Below, in pieces: positions 41,532 to 51,212 of a stretch of DNA of 64,000 bases. A program made the position numbers and the translations under genes. Positions within the stretch are counted from its first letter, which is position 1; every line of letters begins with the position of its first letter. A model generated the notes under the pieces. It saw only the letters and a program-made list of their open reading frames with translations. It did no database searches and was not told the DNA's origin. The stretch covers positions 1 to 64,000 of the forward strand of contig NZ_BNBV01000018.1 of NCBI RefSeq assembly GCF_014656135.1. Direction: 5' to 3'. Source of the stretch: Streptomyces thermodiastaticus (lineage in GTDB: Bacteria > Actinomycetota > Actinomycetes > Streptomycetales > Streptomycetaceae).

Positions 41532-43400
41532 TCAGGACGTGGCCCGTGCGAAGGCCGCCGCACCGCCCGCCAGCGGCAGCCGGGCCGAGGTGCGGGCGAG
41601 GTCCAGGGTGAGCGTCGGGGTGGTGGACGGCGGATCGATCAGGCCCTTGTCGGTGCCGGCGACGATCAGCGCCAGCCGGTGTCCCGCGGGCACGACGTGG
41701 TCGGTGGCCGCCAGGTCGACGGTGAGGCGGTAGGCCCGGCCCGGGGTGAGCGGGACGCCGTGGGCCGGCGAGGCGTGGTGGCCGAGGTCGGCCCAGCCGC
41801 GGCTGACGACGGTGGCGTCCACCTGTGTGGTCTTCGGCCCGGTCCGCAGGTAGCAGGCGCTGTCGCCGGGCGTGCTCGCGCCCCAGCAGGTGCGGTCGGT
41901 GAGGGTGGTGATGCCCTCCGCGGCGTCGGCGTAGTCGCGGATGGTGTCCGGGCCGAGGTCGACGAGGACGGCGGACAGGTGGGCCGTCGTGGTGCTGGGG
42001 GTCACGGTGACGGTGACCCGGGACGAGCCGGACAGCCGCAGGTCCTCGGTGAGGCGCGGGGTGACGAAGGAGACCTTCTCGGGCGACGGTGTGGTGGCCC
42101 GCGCCGCCCAGTCGGTCTCGCTCAGCGCCGGGTCGTCGGTGAAGGTCTCGGTGCCGCGAGCCGCCTCCGGGCCGAGGGTGCCGACGCCGGCCCGGGGGCC
42201 GGGGGCCGGGCGCAGGGTGACCGCCGAGGTGCCGCGCGGCGGCCAGACGCGGGAGGTGACCCACTGGCCGGGGTGGCGTTCGATGTCGGCCATCGGCTCG
42301 CGGTCGATGCCGTTGTGGTAGCCGAGCAGTTCGTGGTCGAACCAGCGGTGCAGGGTGTCGACCCAGGCTCCGCGGCGGTAGTCGAAGGGGTCGACGTGGC
42401 CGGTCTGGGACAGCCAGATCTTGCGCCGTACCTGATGCTTCGCCAGGGCGTCCCACCACTGCCCGAGATGCTTGGTGCGCACGTTGAGGTCCTGCATGCC
42501 GTGCACGAGGAAGACGCTTGCGCGGACCTTGCCGGCGTCGCGGACGTAGTCGCGTGCGGTCCACAGCGCCGTCCAGTCGCCGCCTCGGGGTGCGCCGTCG
42601 ACGAGCTGCTGCCGGACGGCCGCGCAGTGCGCGCGGGCGTCGTCGCTCTCCACGGCGTCGGCGAGCCGGTCGGGGCCGGTGCCGTACAGGGGTGCGCCCT
42701 GCTGGAAGTAGTAGTCGTACCAGGAGGAGATCGCGCTGATCGGGACGATGGTCTTCAGCCCCTTGACGCCGGTGGCGGCGACGCCGTTGGCGATGGTGCC
42801 GTCCCAGCTCTTGCCGATCATGCCGGTGGTGCCGTCGGTCCAGGTGGCCCGGACGGGTGTGCCTCCGGTGCGGGCGGTGTAGGCGCGGGCGCGGCCGCCC
42901 AGCCAGTCGACGACCGCTTTCGCCGACTGGATGTCCAAGGGCCCGCCGACGTCGACGCAGCCGTCGGACCGGTTGGTTCCGGCCAGGTCCACGGCGACGA
43001 AGGCGTAGCCGCGGGGCACGAAGTAGTTGTCGTAGTACAGGGGCATCCCCACGACGCGGCCGGCCGCGTCGTAGGTCTTGGTCTGGCTCTCGTTGCCGCG
43101 CCCGCAGCAGGAGTAGTACGGGCTGGCCTCCAGGATCACCGGGACCTTCCGGCCCTGCTGGGCGGGCTCGCGGGGCCGGACGATGTCGGCGGCGACGCGG
43201 TCGGTTCTGCCGTCGCCGTCGGCGTCGAGTCTCGTGTCGACCCAGACGGTCTCGCGTACGGCGTTCGCGTAGGAGTAGACGGGCCGGCTCTCGCGCGGGG
43301 AAGAGCCGGCGGACGGGGCGGCGTGGGCCGCGGGACCGAGCAGAGCGGCGGCCAGAGCGGCGGCGACCGCCACGACGGACGACCGGGTGGTCATGCGCAT
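41532..43400 (-). CDS. Secreted X-Pro dipeptidyl-peptidase/CocE-type serine hydrolase
   Basis: This 622-residue protein has a Sec signal peptide (MRMTTRSSVVAVAAALAAALLGPAAHA). The alpha/beta-hydrolase domain has the nucleophile motif GMIGKSWDGTIANG, a GKSWDG version of GxSYxG. A C-terminal jelly-roll domain follows, with DLGPDTIRDYADA and the typical HRLALIVAG strand. A likely catalytic histidine lies in QTGHVDPF and an acid residue in VHGMQDLNVRTKHLGQWW. Such enzymes release X-Pro dipeptides or cleave esters outside the cell. The start is uncertain among three nearby ATGs (43394, 43400, 43412). The gene is divergent from the M1 peptidase gene. Confidence 0.88.
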   Translation of the reverse strand: MRMTTRSSVVAVAAALAAALLGPAAHAAPSAGSSPRESRPVYSYANAVRETVWVDTRLDADGDGRTDRVAADIVRPREPAQQGRKVPVILEASPYYSCCGRGNESQTKTYDAAGRVVGMPLYYDNYFVPRGYAFVAVDLAGTNRSDGCVDVGGPLDIQSAKAVVDWLGGRARAYTARTGGTPVRATWTDGTTGMIGKSWDGTIANGVAATGVKGLKTIVPISAISSWYDYYFQQGAPLYGTGPDRLADAVESDDARAHCAAVRQQLVDGAPRGGDWTALWTARDYVRDAGKVRASVFLVHGMQDLNVRTKHLGQWWDALAKHQVRRKIWLSQTGHVDPFDYRRGAWVDTLHRWFDHELLGYHNGIDREPMADIERHPGQWVTSRVWPPRGTSAVTLRPAPGPRAGVGTLGPEAARGTETFTDDPALSETDWAARATTPSPEKVSFVTPRLTEDLRLSGSSRVTVTVTPSTTTAHLSAVLVDLGPDTIRDYADAAEGITTLTDRTCWGASTPGDSACYLRTGPKTTQVDATVVSRGWADLGHHASPAHGVPLTPGRAYRLTVDLAATDHVVPAGHRLALIVAGTDKGLIDPPSTTPTLTLDLARTSARLPLAGGAAAFARATS

Positions 43401-43624
43401 GCTAGTCGGCATGGGCGACGACGGTACCGGGGACGACTGCCGCGCTGAAGGGCGCGGCTGACGTGTCGTCGGACGCGTGGGCCGGCCGGCGGCACCCGGG
43501 GTGCAAAACGCCCCGTTCATGACGGCCGGATGGCGATCACGTGACAAAGGCGGGCATGGACACGACCAGGGTGGCGGATCTTTCCTAGGCTCTCGGCAAC
43601 GCACCCCGACGACTTGGAGCTGAC

Positions 43625-45118
43625 GTGCACCGCAGATTCACCGTGCCGGGCGCACTGGCCGCGGCCTCTTTGCTGCTGGCGATCCCGGCATCGGCCGCGA
43701 GCTACTCCCCCGGCGCACCGGGCATCGGCGATCCGTACTACCCGTACTACGGCAACGGCGGCTACGACGTCTCCCACTACGACCTGAGGCTGAAATACCA
43801 GCCCGCCACCGACGAGCTGTCGGGCACGGCGACGATCTCGGCGCGCACCACGCAGGACCTGTCAAGCTTCAACCTGGACTTCCTGCTGGACGTCGACGAG
43901 GTGCGGGTCAACGGGGCGACGGCACACTTCACCACCTCCGGGGAGCACGAGCTGGTGGTCACGCCCCGGCAGCCGCTGGCCAAGGGCACGCCGGTCACGG
44001 TTGTCGTCCGCTACCACGGGGTGCCGTCCGCCAAGAGCGCGTACGGCTTCACCACCTGGCACCGCACGCCGGACGGCGCGATCGCGGCGGACGAGCCGGA
44101 GGCCGCCTGGTGGTGGTTCCCCAGCAACGACCACCCGAGCGACAAGGCCACCTTCGACGTGTCGGTGGCGGTCCCGGACGGCACCCAGGCCATCTCCAAC
44201 GGCACGCTGGTGTCGACCAGCTCGCAGCTGGGCTGGACCCGCTACAACTGGCGGCAGAACAAGCCGCAGGCGACCTATCTGTCCACGCTCGCGCTGGGCC
44301 GGTTCGACATCACGACCGGCACCTCCGAGGGCGGCGTGCCGGTGATCAACGCCTACAGCACGGACCTCGGCGACAACGACGGGGCGGCACGGGCGAGCGT
44401 GGAGCGCACCGGGGAGCTGGTGGACTGGCTCAGCGGCTACTTCGGGCCGTATCCGTTCGACTCGGCCGGCGGCTATGTGCCGAACACGACCACCGGGTAC
44501 GCGCTGGAGACCCAGACCCGCGTGTACTACAGCCCGGCGCAGTTCGCGAACGGCTCGAACACCTCCGTGGTGGTGCACGAGCTGGCCCACCAGTGGTACG
44601 GCGACAGCGTGTCCGTCAAGGGCTGGAAGGACATCTGGATCAACGAGGGCTTCGCCCGCTACGCCCAGTGGCTGTGGTCGGAGCACGAGGGCGAGGGCAC
44701 GACGCAGGAGCTGGCGGACTACGTCTACGCCTCGCACCCGGCCGACGACGCCTTCTGGACCGTGAAGCCGGGCGACCCCGGCCCTGACCACCAGTTCGAC
44801 GCCGCGGTCTACGACCGGGGTGCCCTGGCGATCCAGGCGCTGCGTAACGAGATCGGCGACACGGCGTTCTTCCGCCTGCTCAAGGGCTGGCCGCAGCGGC
44901 ACGCCTACGGCAACGCCTCCGTGGCCGACTTCCAGACGTACGCCGAGCAGGTCTCGGGCAAGCCGCTGGCCGGGCTGTTCGACACCTGGCTGTTCCAGCC
45001 GGTCAAGCCGGCCGCCCCGGCGGCGCGTGCGGCGTCCTTCGCCGCCTCGCCGGCCGGCGTCGAGCAGCCGCGGTCCTGGAAGAAGATCGAGGCCACCAAC
45101 GACGTGCACGGCCGGTGA
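43625..45118 (+). CDS. Secreted M1 family metallopeptidase
   Basis: This 497-residue zinc aminopeptidase-like protein has a Sec signal peptide ending near ASA at residue 24. It has a beta-sandwich N-terminal domain and the catalytic motif HELAHQW (H318, E319, H322) with the third ligand E341 in NEGFARY. The GAMEN exopeptidase motif is not evident in the region near 290-300 (GYALETQTRV is there instead). That suggests a distinct substrate range. The C-terminal helical domain is short. The GTG start has a GGAG site 6 bases upstream. It shares a divergent promoter region with the CocE-type hydrolase, so both may be induced during growth on peptides. Confidence 0.9.
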   Translation: MHRRFTVPGALAAASLLLAIPASAASYSPGAPGIGDPYYPYYGNGGYDVSHYDLRLKYQPATDELSGTATISARTTQDLSSFNLDFLLDVDEVRVNGATAHFTTSGEHELVVTPRQPLAKGTPVTVVVRYHGVPSAKSAYGFTTWHRTPDGAIAADEPEAAWWWFPSNDHPSDKATFDVSVAVPDGTQAISNGTLVSTSSQLGWTRYNWRQNKPQATYLSTLALGRFDITTGTSEGGVPVINAYSTDLGDNDGAARASVERTGELVDWLSGYFGPYPFDSAGGYVPNTTTGYALETQTRVYYSPAQFANGSNTSVVVHELAHQWYGDSVSVKGWKDIWINEGFARYAQWLWSEHEGEGTTQELADYVYASHPADDAFWTVKPGDPGPDHQFDAAVYDRGALAIQALRNEIGDTAFFRLLKGWPQRHAYGNASVADFQTYAEQVSGKPLAGLFDTWLFQPVKPAAPAARAASFAASPAGVEQPRSWKKIEATNDVHGR

Positions 45119-45131
45119 CAGACGGCCGCGC

Positions 45132-45159
45132 GGCCGGGGCGCCCTGAGCGCCTCCGGCC
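45132..45159. terminator. Bidirectional hairpin between the M1 peptidase and the permease
   Basis: Arms GGCCGGGGCGC (45132-45142) and GCGCCtCCGGCC (45148-45159) pair with one bulged base and a 5-base loop, between convergent genes. Confidence 0.6.
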
Positions 45160-45206
45160 ACGCGGCCCCGGAACCGTGAAATCCCCCCAGAACTGCCGAG
45201 CGGCGG

Positions 45207-46670
45207 CTACTTCACCGGCTCGTCGGTGGTCCGCTCCCCCCGCAGGACCCGGCGGCGGACACCGAACCAGCCGGCCACCAGCAGCACCGCGATCAGCGGG
45301 ATCAGCATCACGGTCTTGCGGCCGACCTCGGGGTCGTTCCACATCAGGCCGAGACAGGCCAGCAGGAACGCGATCGTGGCGATCTCCGTGACCGGGCTGC
45401 CGGGCAGACGGAAGTGCGGACGGGTGACCAGGCCCGACTTGGCGCGGCGGACGAAGATCATGTGACAGATCATGATGATCACCCAGGTGCTGACGATGCC
45501 GAGGGAGGCGACGTTCAGCACGATCTCGAAGGCCTCGCTGGGCACCAGGTAGTTCAGCCCGACGCCGAGCACGCAGATCCCGCAGGTCAGCAGGATGCCG
45601 CCGTAGGGGACCTGGCTGCGGCTCATCACGCGGGTGAACTTCGGCGCCGAGCCGGCCATCGCCATGGAGCGCAGGATGCGGCCGGTGGAGTACAGGCCGG
45701 AGTTCAGCGAGGACATCGCGGCGGTGAGGACGACGAGGTTCATCACATCGCCGGCCGCCGGGACACCGATCTTGGACAGGACGGTGACGAACGGGCTCTC
45801 GTCGGCCGAGTACACCGAGCCGGGCAGCAGCAGGGCCAGCAGCACGACGGAGCCGACGTAGAACAGGCCCACCCGCCACATGATCGAGTTCACCGCGCGC
45901 GGGACGACCTTCTCCGGCTCGGCGGTCTCGCCGGCGGCGACACCCACCAGCTCCAGGGCGGCGTAGGCGAAGATCACGCCCTGCATGACGAGGACCACCG
46001 GCATCACACCGTGCGGCAGGAAGCCGCCGTGGTCGGTGATCACGTTCAGGCCGGGGCTGTAGCCGTCCACCTTGTGCTGCGTGACCAGCAGGAAGATGCT
46101 GACCAGCATGAACGCGACGAGCGTGACGACCTTGACGATGGAGAACCAGAACTCCATCTCGCCGAAGATCTTCACCGAGATCAGGTTCACGGTGAGGACG
46201 ATCGCCAGGGCGATCAGCGCCAGCAGCCACTGCGGGACCGGTGTGAAGAAGCTCCAGTAGTGCGCGTACAGCGCGACCGCGGTGATGTCGGCGATGCCGG
46301 TCGTGGACCAGTTCAGGAAATACATCCAGCCGGCGACATAGGCGCCCTTCTCCCCCAGGAACTCGCGCGCGTACGACACGAAGGACCCGGACGACGGGCG
46401 GTACAGGACGAGCTCGCCGAGCGCGCGGACCACGAAGAACGCGAACACGCCGCAGATGAGGTAGGCCAGCGCCAGCGCCGGGCCCGCGTTGTGCAGCCGG
46501 CCGCCGGCGCCCAGGAAGAGGCCGGTGCCGATCGCGCCGCCGATCGCGATCATGTTGATGTGGCGGTGCTTGAGGTCCTTGCTGTACCCGGCGTCGCCCG
46601 CGTCTGCGGGCGCGGCGGTCGTCGGTGCTTGTTCGACGACCTGTGCCGTGTGCACGGATTCCTTGCTCAC
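45207..46670 (-). CDS. Amino-acid permease (AnsP/GABA-permease type, APC superfamily)
   Basis: This 487-residue protein has about twelve hydrophobic segments. The APC marks are HINMIAIGGAIGTGLFLGAGG in TM1, and GVIFAYAALELVGVAAGETAEPEKVVPRAVNSIMWR, which is the AAT signature. It most resembles L-asparagine, GABA or aromatic amino-acid permeases driven by protons. The start MSKESVHTAQ precedes a soluble tail of about 30 residues. It faces a MerR regulator gene across a region with three direct repeats, so it may be under that regulator. Its end converges with the M1 peptidase gene. Confidence 0.9.
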   Translation of the reverse strand: MSKESVHTAQVVEQAPTTAAPADAGDAGYSKDLKHRHINMIAIGGAIGTGLFLGAGGRLHNAGPALALAYLICGVFAFFVVRALGELVLYRPSSGSFVSYAREFLGEKGAYVAGWMYFLNWSTTGIADITAVALYAHYWSFFTPVPQWLLALIALAIVLTVNLISVKIFGEMEFWFSIVKVVTLVAFMLVSIFLLVTQHKVDGYSPGLNVITDHGGFLPHGVMPVVLVMQGVIFAYAALELVGVAAGETAEPEKVVPRAVNSIMWRVGLFYVGSVVLLALLLPGSVYSADESPFVTVLSKIGVPAAGDVMNLVVLTAAMSSLNSGLYSTGRILRSMAMAGSAPKFTRVMSRSQVPYGGILLTCGICVLGVGLNYLVPSEAFEIVLNVASLGIVSTWVIIMICHMIFVRRAKSGLVTRPHFRLPGSPVTEIATIAFLLACLGLMWNDPEVGRKTVMLIPLIAVLLVAGWFGVRRRVLRGERTTDEPVK

Positions 46671-46783
46671 GGGTGGATCTACTCTCTGGTGCGCCGAGCG
46701 GATTCGCCCGGGTGCCGTACGGTTCCGGCCCGCACCAGCTCACGCGGTACAGACCAGGGGAGCAGCTTCCCAGAGGGATCACC

Positions 46784-46834
46784 TCTCATGCGATGGCACA
46801 TCTCACACAGCGGAACTTCTCACATGATCAGCGC
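46784..46834. repeat. Three direct repeats at a 17-bp period between permease and merR
   Basis: TCTCAy begins at 46784, 46801 and 46818 (TCTCATG, TCTCACA, TCTCACA), giving an exact 17-bp period. A weaker TTCCCA lies one period earlier at 46767. The array sits in the divergent promoter region and could be the binding site of the MerR protein or another regulator. Confidence 0.5.
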
Positions 46835-46850
46835 AACTCGGCCACCGGCT

Positions 46851-46878
46851 TTCACACTCCCGGTGAGACAGCGATACT
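46851..46878 (+). promoter_or_regulatory. Promoter of the MerR gene, probably giving a leaderless mRNA
   Basis: TTCACA (46851-46856) and GATACT (46873-46878) are 16 bases apart. The expected transcription start, about 7 bases later, coincides with the merR ATG at 46886, which has no ribosome-binding site. Leaderless transcripts are common in Streptomyces. Confidence 0.5.
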
Positions 46879-46885
46879 GCTGCAC

Positions 46886-47659
46886 ATGACGACGCCCGAC
46901 GCCGCCGAGCCGGCTTATACGGTCGACGAGCTGGCCGCCCGGGCCGGCGTCACCGTGCGCACCGTGCGCTTCTACAGCAGCCGGGGCCTGCTGCCGCCGC
47001 CCGTCCTGGGCCCCCGCCGGGTGGGCCGCTACGGCGAGCAGCACCTGGCCCGGCTGGATCTGATCGGGCAGATGCGGCGGCAGGGCATGACGCTCGCCGC
47101 GATCGAGCGGCATCTGCGGCAGCTGCCGCCCGGCCTGAGCCCGCGCGAGCTGGCCGTGCAGCGGGCGGTGGTCGCCTCCTGGGCGCCGGAGAGCGAGGAG
47201 ACGATCGGCCGCCGGGAGCTTGATCGGCGGGCCGGCCGCCCGCTGAGCGACGAGGACCTTCGGCGGCTGGCGGCGATGGGCGTGCTGGCGCGGGCGGCGG
47301 ACGGCGACCGCGAGGAGGGCGCCGCGGACCCCGGTGAGCAGGCCGATCGCACCGGCGGCGCCGCTGAGGAGCGCTACCGGGTCGACACCGGGCTGCTGCG
47401 GCTCGGCGTCGAGCTGCTCGATGTGCCGCTGTCGCAGGAGACGGTGCTGGCCGCCCGGTCGGTGCTGACCGAGCACTCCCGGGCGGCCGCACACGAGCTG
47501 TCCGAGCTGCTGCGTGCCGCGGTCGCCGGCCGCGGCACCGAGGACGTCCGGTCGCTGTCCGCTCATATGCACCCGCTGGTGGTGCAGGCGCTGCTCACCA
47601 CGTTCCAGCGGTCCCTGCGGCAGGAACTGCGGGCGTGGCTGCACAGCGCCGGCGAGTGA
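46886..47659 (+). CDS. MerR family transcriptional regulator
   Basis: This 257-residue protein has a MerR winged helix at the N-terminus (YTVDELAARAGVTVRTVRFYSSRGLLPPP, residues about 11-40) and the wing RRVGRYGEQHLARLDLIGQMRRQGMTL. The long C-terminal half has no metal-binding cysteines and is helical with Glu- and Arg-rich coiled stretches (residues about 100-250). It therefore probably senses an organic ligand or protein partner rather than a metal. The ATG at 46886 is preferred over longer frames because conservation starts there. It is divergent from the amino-acid permease. Confidence 0.88.
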   Translation: MTTPDAAEPAYTVDELAARAGVTVRTVRFYSSRGLLPPPVLGPRRVGRYGEQHLARLDLIGQMRRQGMTLAAIERHLRQLPPGLSPRELAVQRAVVASWAPESEETIGRRELDRRAGRPLSDEDLRRLAAMGVLARAADGDREEGAADPGEQADRTGGAAEERYRVDTGLLRLGVELLDVPLSQETVLAARSVLTEHSRAAAHELSELLRAAVAGRGTEDVRSLSAHMHPLVVQALLTTFQRSLRQELRAWLHSAGE

Positions 47660-47660
47660 C

Positions 47661-47680
47661 CCGGCGCCCGGGAGCGCCGG
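47661..47680. terminator. Hairpin between convergent merR and fadB-like genes
   Basis: Arms CCGGCGC (47661-47667) and GCGCCGG (47674-47680) with a 6-base loop fill most of the 27-bp gap. Confidence 0.65.
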
Positions 47681-47686
47681 TGCGCC

Positions 47687-49867
47687 TCAGCGGGCGTCGG
47701 TGAACGTCTCCCCTCGTTCCGCCTTCTCCACCAGCAGCGCGGGGGGCGTGAACCGCTCGCCGTAGCGCTCGGCGAGCTGCCGTGCGCGGGCCACGAAGCC
47801 GCGCGGGCCGCCCGGGTAGCCGTTGATGTACTGCAGCACGCCGCCGGTCCAGCCGGGGAAGCCGATGCCGAGGACCGAGCCGATGTTGGCGTCGGCGACG
47901 GAGGTGAGCACGCCCTCCTCCAGGAGCCGGACGGTGTCCAGCGCCTCGGAGAACAGCATGCGCTCCTGCATGTCCTCGAACGGGATCCGGTGGTCCGGCT
48001 TGGTGAAGTGCTCGCGCAGGCCTGGCCACAGGCACAGCCGCTTGCCCGTCTCGTCGTAGTCGTAGAAGCCGGCGCCGCCGCTGCGGCCGGTGCGGCCGAA
48101 CTCGTCGACCATGCGGTCGATGACCGCCTCGGCCGGGTGCGGTGTCCAGGTGCCGCCGGCCTCCTCGACGGCCTGCCGGGTCTCGTCGCGGATCTTCCGG
48201 GGCAGGGTGAGGGTCAGGTCGTCCATCAGGGACAGCACCTTGGCCGGGTAGCCGGCCTGGGCGGCCGCCTGCTCGACGGAGGCGGGCTCGATGCCCTCGC
48301 CGACCATGGCGACGCCCTCGTTGATGAAGTGGCCGATGACCCGGGAGGTGAAGAAGCCGCGGGAGTCGTTGACCACGATCGGGGTCTTGTTGATCTGCCG
48401 GACCAGGTCGAAGGCGCGGGCGAGGGCCTCCTCGCCGGTGCGCTCACCCTTGACTATCTCGACCAGCGGCATCTTGTCGACGGGCGAGAAGAAGTGCAGC
48501 CCGATGAAGTCGTCCTGGCGCCGCACGCCCTCGGCCAGGGCGGTGATGGGCAGGGTGGAGGTGTTGGAACACAGCAGCGCGTCCGGTGCCACCACCTGCT
48601 CGGCCTCCTGGAAGACCTTCCGCTTGAGCCCGACGTCCTCGAAGACCGCCTCGATCACCGCGTCGCAGCCGGCGAGGTCGGCGATCTCGGCGGTGGGCGT
48701 GATCCGGGCCAGCAGCGCGTCCGCCTTCTCCTGGGTGGTGCGACCCTGGGCGACGGCCTTGGCGCACAGCTTCTCGGAGTACTGCTTGCCCTTGACCGCG
48801 GCTTCGAGCGAGACGTCCTTCAGGACAACCTCGATGCCGGAGCGGGCGCAGGCGTAGGCGATGCCGGCGCCCATCATCCCGGCACCGAGGACGGCGGCCT
48901 TGCGGACCGTGCGGGGTTCGACGCCCTGCGGGCGGCCGGCGCCGGAGTTCACGGCCTGCAGGTCGAAGAAGAACGCCTGGATCATGTTCTTCGCGGTCTG
49001 GCCGGTGGCCAGCTCCACGAAGTAGCGGGACTCGATCACCTGCGCGGTCTCGAAGTCGACCTGGGCGCCCTCGACGGCGGCGGCCAGGATGGCGCGGGGC
49101 GCCGGGTAGGGTGCGCCGTTCGTCTGCTTGCGCAGGTTGGCCGGGAAGGCGGGCAGGTTGGCGGCGAACTTCGGGTGCGACGGGGTACCGCCGGGGATCT
49201 TGTACCCGGGGCGGTCCCAGGGCTGCTGCGATGCGGGGTGGGCGTCGATGAAGGCGCGGGCCCGGGCGATCATGTCCTCGGGGGTGTCCGCCACCTCGTC
49301 GACCAGGCCGCCCGCCAGGGCCCGGCGCGGGCTGTACTGGGTGCCCTGCAGCAGCACCTTCAGCAGGGCGTCGGTGATGCCGAGCAGCCGGACGGTGCGC
49401 ACCACGCCGCCGCCTCCGGGCAGCAGGCCGAGGGTGACCTCCGGGCAGCCGATCTTGGAGCCGGGAGCGTCCAGGGCGATGCGGTGGTGGCAGGCCAGCG
49501 CGATCTCGTAGCCGCCGCCGAGGGCGGCGCCGTTGATCGCGGCGACGACGGGCCTGCCGAGGGTCTCGATGCGGCGCAGGTTCCGCTTCAGGGCCAGGCC
49601 GCCGTCGAGGAGGTCCTGCGCGCCGTCGGGGGTGACCCGGATGAGTTCGCGCAGGTCGCCGCCGGCGAAGAAGGTCTTCTTGGCGGAGGTGACGATGACG
49701 CCGCGGACGGTGTCCTTCTCGGCCTCCAGACGGTCGGCGACCGCGGCGAGCGAGTCCCGGAACGCCTGGTTCATGGTGTTCGCGGACTGGTTCGGGTCGT
49801 CCAGGACGAGAGTGACGACGCCGGTGTCGTCCTGCTCCCAGCGGATGGTGGTGGGCTGAGTGCTCAT
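47687..49867 (-). CDS. Fatty-acid oxidation multifunctional protein, FadB/FadJ-like alpha subunit
   Basis: This 726-residue enzyme has an N-terminal enoyl-CoA hydratase domain with oxyanion segments [15 protein letters not shown] and [20 protein letters not shown]. Catalytic glutamates are present in GGGYEIA and CPEVTLG. The second half is a 3-hydroxyacyl-CoA dehydrogenase with NAD motif [16 protein letters not shown] and the catalytic histidine in LHFFSPV. It hydrates enoyl-CoA and oxidises hydroxyacyl-CoA in beta-oxidation. It lies 44 bp after the thiolase gene, its natural partner. The start [12 protein letters not shown] is preferred over a longer frame. Confidence 0.95.
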   Translation of the reverse strand: MSTQPTTIRWEQDDTGVVTLVLDDPNQSANTMNQAFRDSLAAVADRLEAEKDTVRGVIVTSAKKTFFAGGDLRELIRVTPDGAQDLLDGGLALKRNLRRIETLGRPVVAAINGAALGGGYEIALACHHRIALDAPGSKIGCPEVTLGLLPGGGGVVRTVRLLGITDALLKVLLQGTQYSPRRALAGGLVDEVADTPEDMIARARAFIDAHPASQQPWDRPGYKIPGGTPSHPKFAANLPAFPANLRKQTNGAPYPAPRAILAAAVEGAQVDFETAQVIESRYFVELATGQTAKNMIQAFFFDLQAVNSGAGRPQGVEPRTVRKAAVLGAGMMGAGIAYACARSGIEVVLKDVSLEAAVKGKQYSEKLCAKAVAQGRTTQEKADALLARITPTAEIADLAGCDAVIEAVFEDVGLKRKVFQEAEQVVAPDALLCSNTSTLPITALAEGVRRQDDFIGLHFFSPVDKMPLVEIVKGERTGEEALARAFDLVRQINKTPIVVNDSRGFFTSRVIGHFINEGVAMVGEGIEPASVEQAAAQAGYPAKVLSLMDDLTLTLPRKIRDETRQAVEEAGGTWTPHPAEAVIDRMVDEFGRTGRSGGAGFYDYDETGKRLCLWPGLREHFTKPDHRIPFEDMQERMLFSEALDTVRLLEEGVLTSVADANIGSVLGIGFPGWTGGVLQYINGYPGGPRGFVARARQLAERYGERFTPPALLVEKAERGETFTDAR

Positions 49868-49911
49868 GGGAAGTGCTCCGTGATGGTCCGGGGTGATCCG
49901 TCGGGAGGGCG

Positions 49912-51126
49912 TCAGAGGCGTTCGACGACGGTGGCGATGCCCATGCCGCCGCCGACGCACAGCGTGACGAGGCCGTACCGCTTGTCCTGGCGTTCGAGTT
50001 CGTCCACGAGGGTGCCGAGCAGCATCGCTCCGGTGGCGCCGAGCGGGTGGCCGAACGCGATGGCGCCGCCGTTGACGTTGACCTTGTCCAGGCTCAGGCC
50101 CATCTCCCTGACGAAGCGCAGCACGACCGCGGCGAACGCCTCGTTGATCTCGACCAGGTCGATGTCGTCGATGGTCAGGCCGGCCTTGGCGAGCGCCTTG
50201 CGGGTGGCGGGGGCGGGGCCGGTGAGCATGATGGTCGGCTCGGAGCCGGAGACGGCGGCGGAGACGATCCGGGCGCGCGGAGTCAGCCCGTAGCGTTCCC
50301 CGGCCTCCTTGGAGCCGATGGCGACGAGGGCGGCGCCGTCGACGATGCCGGAGGAGTTGCCCGCGTGGTGGACGTGGTCGATCTTCTCCACCCAGTGGTA
50401 CTTCTGCAGCGCGACGGCGTCGAAGCCGCCCAGCTCGCCGATGTCCGCGAAGGACGGCTTGAGCTTGGCCAGGGTGTCGGCGGTGGTGCCCGGCCGCAGG
50501 TGCTCGTCGCGGTCGAGGACGACCAGGCCGCTGCGGTCCCTGACCGGGATCACGGAGCGGTCGAAGCGGCCCTCCTTCCAGGCGGTGGCGGCGCGCTCCT
50601 GGGACAGGGCCGCGTACTCGTCGACGTCCCGGCGGGAGAAGCCCTCGACGGTGGCGATCAGGTCGGCGCTGATGCCCTGGGGGACGAAGCCGACGGCGAG
50701 GTTGGTCATCGGGTCGTTGAACCAGGCGCCGCCGTCGGAGGCCATCGGCACCCGGGACATCGACTCGACCCCGCCGGCCAGCACCAGGTCCTCCCAGCCG
50801 GAGCGGACCTTGGCGGCGGCCAGGTTCACGGCTTCGAGACCCGAGGCGCAGAAGCGGTTCTCCTGCACGCCGGCCACCGTGTCGGGCAGGCCCGCGGCGA
50901 TCGCGGCGATCCGGGCGATGTCGGAGCCCTGGTCGCCGACCGGGCTGACGACGCCGAGGACGATGTCGTCGACGGCGGCCGGGTCCAGGCCGGGCAGGCG
51001 GCGCTGGATCTCGTGGATGAGGCCGACGACCAGGTCGACGGGTTTGGTGCCGTGCAGCGAGCCGTTGGCCTTGCCGCGTCCGCGCGGGGTGCGGATCGCG
51101 TCGTACACATACGCTTCGGTGCTCAC
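49912..51126 (-). CDS. Acetyl-CoA C-acyltransferase (thiolase, FadA-like)
   Basis: This 404-residue thiolase has the active cysteine in [17 protein letters not shown] near residue 95. The catalytic histidine is in [16 protein letters not shown] and the second cysteine in [12 protein letters not shown]. It carries out the thiolytic last step of beta-oxidation. The GTG start at 51124-51126 has a GAAAGG site 9 bases upstream. It sits between the AMACR-like gene (86 bp upstream) and the FadB-like gene (44 bp downstream), so the three are probably one operon for fatty acids including methyl-branched ones. Confidence 0.94.
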   Translation of the reverse strand: MSTEAYVYDAIRTPRGRGKANGSLHGTKPVDLVVGLIHEIQRRLPGLDPAAVDDIVLGVVSPVGDQGSDIARIAAIAAGLPDTVAGVQENRFCASGLEAVNLAAAKVRSGWEDLVLAGGVESMSRVPMASDGGAWFNDPMTNLAVGFVPQGISADLIATVEGFSRRDVDEYAALSQERAATAWKEGRFDRSVIPVRDRSGLVVLDRDEHLRPGTTADTLAKLKPSFADIGELGGFDAVALQKYHWVEKIDHVHHAGNSSGIVDGAALVAIGSKEAGERYGLTPRARIVSAAVSGSEPTIMLTGPAPATRKALAKAGLTIDDIDLVEINEAFAAVVLRFVREMGLSLDKVNVNGGAIAFGHPLGATGAMLLGTLVDELERQDKRYGLVTLCVGGGMGIATVVERL

Positions 51127-51212
51127 GTCAGTGGGCCTTTCGACGTCGGGTTGGACGGTCCCGGGCGGACCGGGGCGGACGGGACGGGGCAGAACGGGCG
51201 GTGCCGGCCGGG

